In this document: piece by piece, positions 62,061-64,000 of the stretch
How positions within the stretch are numbered: position 1 is the stretch's first letter
How the letters are laid out: each line of letters opens with the position of its first letter
NCBI GenBank assembly: GCA_051453625.1
Contig: JBOZIK010000001.1
Span: forward strand, 186,420,189 to 186,484,188
Reading direction: 5' to 3'
Source: Welwitschia mirabilis
Taxonomy: Eukaryota; Gnetophyta; Gnetopsida; Welwitschiales
Length of the DNA: 64,000 bases
The notes under the pieces: generated by a model
The model's database searches: none
The model's input: the letters and a program-made list of their open reading frames with translations, nothing else
What the model was told of the DNA's origin: nothing
Position numbers and translations under genes: made by a program

Positions 62061-62978
62061 TTGATGATCCTTAAACTTGACTTAAAATATGACTTAAAAT
62101 TTTAACTTTAAGCTAGTGGTAGTCAAAGTTTTAAGCTTGTAGCATAATGGATTAGCTTAAAATCTAATTGAAAATTTTGAATTTGAGCTAGTGGTAGTCA
62201 AATTCTGAGCTTGCATCACAATGGCTTGGTTTAAAATCTTACTTAATGTTTTGAATTTGAGTTAGTATTAGTTAAGACAAGTAATCATATTTTAGTCTTG
62301 TATTAGTCAAGACAAATTTCTATGTTTATCTAGGTGGCTTGAAATCTTACTCAAACTTTCTACTTTAAGGCAGTGTCAGTTAATTAGATAAACCTAGTTT
62401 AGAATTTTAGCTTTAGATAATGTGCTACTAAAGGAACAACATAGGTAACATTTATTTTCTTATTCTATCATAAAATAAATTTGTTTTTTATATATTACTA
62501 ATCATGTTTTCATAATGTTATCTAAAGTTTTTTCCTAATCTAAAAAAAATTCAAGATTTGAATTAATCACTGGATGTTTGATGATAACAACTAAATTTGA
62601 TGGATTCCTTCAAAGACTTACAACTTGAGGAAAAAACTAAGATAATTATAAATTAAGATAAAGTTGTAACTTGAAGTTGAACCTTGATTAGTTTGGGATT
62701 TCTTAACTTGTACCTTGACATGAAGATTATTATTATATACTTAACACATCTTAGATATTAGATAGAACATGTATGTAGTTCCTTCAAAGGCTTTTACTCC
62801 TTACTAAACACATGTACACTAAGTATCTCAAGTTAAATTACACTTATCAACTACATTAAGTTAAAATTATGCTATAAATTTCATTCCTTTATATTAACCA
62901 TTCATCATTCTTCAAACTGAGTCTTAGAGTTCCTTTACTCAATCCTATTTAGTTCTTACTACTCCTTATTCAATCCTT
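62061..62978 (+). mobile_element. LTR-like region R, inverted partner (S4)
   Basis: Reads away from the centre at 62056-62060; collinear with 45335-46264 and inverse to 61097-62055. Hairpin repeats lie at about 62080-62380. It belongs to a minus-strand element whose pol would lie beyond the window. Confidence 0.55.
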
Positions 62979-63750
62979 ATGACATCTACTCCTCCTTACT
63001 CTCTCATTACTACTTCAGATATGAATAAGAAGAATCCTTACCTTGTTAACTTAGGTTCTACACATATTGATATGTGTATTAGAAGCATAAAATCCCAATC
63101 ACCTCAGATTTCTAATAGATCTAAAAATGAGGTGCAGTACTCATTCTAGTTATAAATCAACTAATAAGATCTCAGATAATTAGATATCATCACTACTAAA
63201 GATGGTAAAGAATAATTTAAGAATATGATCATTCCTCTAAGCTTTTATTCCATGATTCATCATTTGATGGCTGACTATCATAAGATTATAGCTAAAGAAT
63301 TACATTAGGAACTTAATCAGGAATACTTAGCTTATGATGTCTTCTTATGTAAGCTAGTTAGATGGATACATGTATTAGAAAAGAGAGTGGATAAGATTCA
63401 AGGAACAAATCCTACACTTAGTCTAGTTACACTAAGCTTTAACATAGATAGTATAGAAAAAACAATATGGAATGTAAAACCTTATGAGAATTTTTGATGA
63501 GATCACCCAAAAGAGATTAGCATGCTATCTAAATTCTTAAGTGAAATAAACCTACTACTACTAGGTGAGAGTTTTGTAGGATCATCTAAGATCATACAAT
63601 CCAGCTAAAAGAATAAGTTCTTTAGTCATTTTTAAAATTAAGTTGCTTTAGTAGAGTAGTCTATTTCTTCATTTTAAGTAGTTTAAGCAAGGCCTTTGTT
63701 ATGCTTCTGAGTAATCATGTAATATATTCCTTTATCTAATAAAGTTTTTT
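62979..63750 (+). pseudogene. ORF-N, copy S4 (best preserved N-terminal half)
   Basis: ATG at 62979-62981. Readable pieces: MTSTPPYSLITTSDMNKKNP, LVNLGSTHIDMCIRSIKSQS, SMIHHLMADYHKIIAKELH, EYLAYDVFLCKLVRWIHVLE, KRVDKIQGTNPTLSLVTLSF, FLSEINLLLLGESFVGSSK. If Gln-derived stops are ignored, the reading continues to about 63750 (LSNKVFFYYF), roughly 250 residues. Possible amphipathic helices; no zinc knuckle or catalytic motif recognised. After it, 63750-64000 repeats the sequence next to the purine tract, ending in a pyrimidine-rich run. Confidence 0.6.
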
Positions 63751-64000
63751 TTTATTATTTTATTTCAAATAAATATATTTTATCACTATTTTTATTTTCT
63801 TATGATCATATCAATTTCATTGAATAAAATTCATACCAAACAACTTGTCAAATTGTTAATATAATTTTCAATGATTTTAAAACTATGAAGCTTTACTATT
63901 TACTAAAATAGAATTTAATAATTATGCATAATATTTAATTGAAGATATTTGGATTCATATTTCATCATAGACCAGAATAAGATTCTCTCTATCTCTATCT

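Overview
This window is AT-rich nuclear DNA of a land plant, made almost entirely of old, heavily mutated LTR retrotransposons. I see no intact host gene and no intact element ORF. The evidence for a plant is the Ty3/gypsy chromovirus, the Athila/Tat-type gypsy elements with a tRNA-Asp primer-binding site, the Ty1/copia element primed by initiator tRNA-Met, and a short chimeric piece of chloroplast DNA. Almost every reading frame is broken where a Gln, Arg or Trp codon has become a stop, or by small indels. The bias is C to T and G to A, as expected from long-term deamination of methylated cytosine. The species cannot be named from this sequence. Very AT-rich, repeat-bloated seed-plant genomes fit.

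Layout. 1-3042: 3' half of a chromovirus-type gypsy element with its 3' LTR. 3043-8563: gene-free AT-rich DNA with one copy (5487-7005) of a dispersed repeat, R1. 8564-22620: a tandem array of one tRNA-Asp-primed Athila/Tat-like family, in the order LTR A, gag-PR-RT-RH-IN, LTR B, a different non-autonomous interior, LTR C, and a fragment of a third interior. 22621-34425: a second R1 copy split by a ~10.3 kb copia element on the minus strand, whose two ~2.2-2.4 kb LTRs differ strikingly in decay. 34426-36050: a minus-strand chromovirus remnant with most of pol missing. 36052-64000: several copies of a Tat/Ogre-like gypsy family in forward and inverted order.

The 36-64 kb family is best explained by one ancestral element: LTR, ORF1 (sense, coiled coil with basic tail), gag, PR, RT, RNase H, IN, a variable microsatellite, a conserved non-coding block, a purine tract, an antisense ORF (here 'ORF-N'), LTR. 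Two large inverted repeats cut through it. One has a 1.5 kb spacer (40.6-42.2 kb) holding the plastid chimera (23S rRNA joined to psaA). The other is a tail-to-tail junction at 62.06 kb.

Assembly gaps (N) lie at 15329-15428, 17867-17945, 18195-18294, 20549-20558, 28733-28742, 35206-35208, 44865-45073, 47806-48030, 49253-49913, 52382-52481, 54348-54447 and 60335-60652. Sequence repeats itself across several of them, so order near gaps should be treated with caution. Most boundaries below come from reading homology by eye and are good to a few tens of bases unless a motif fixes them.
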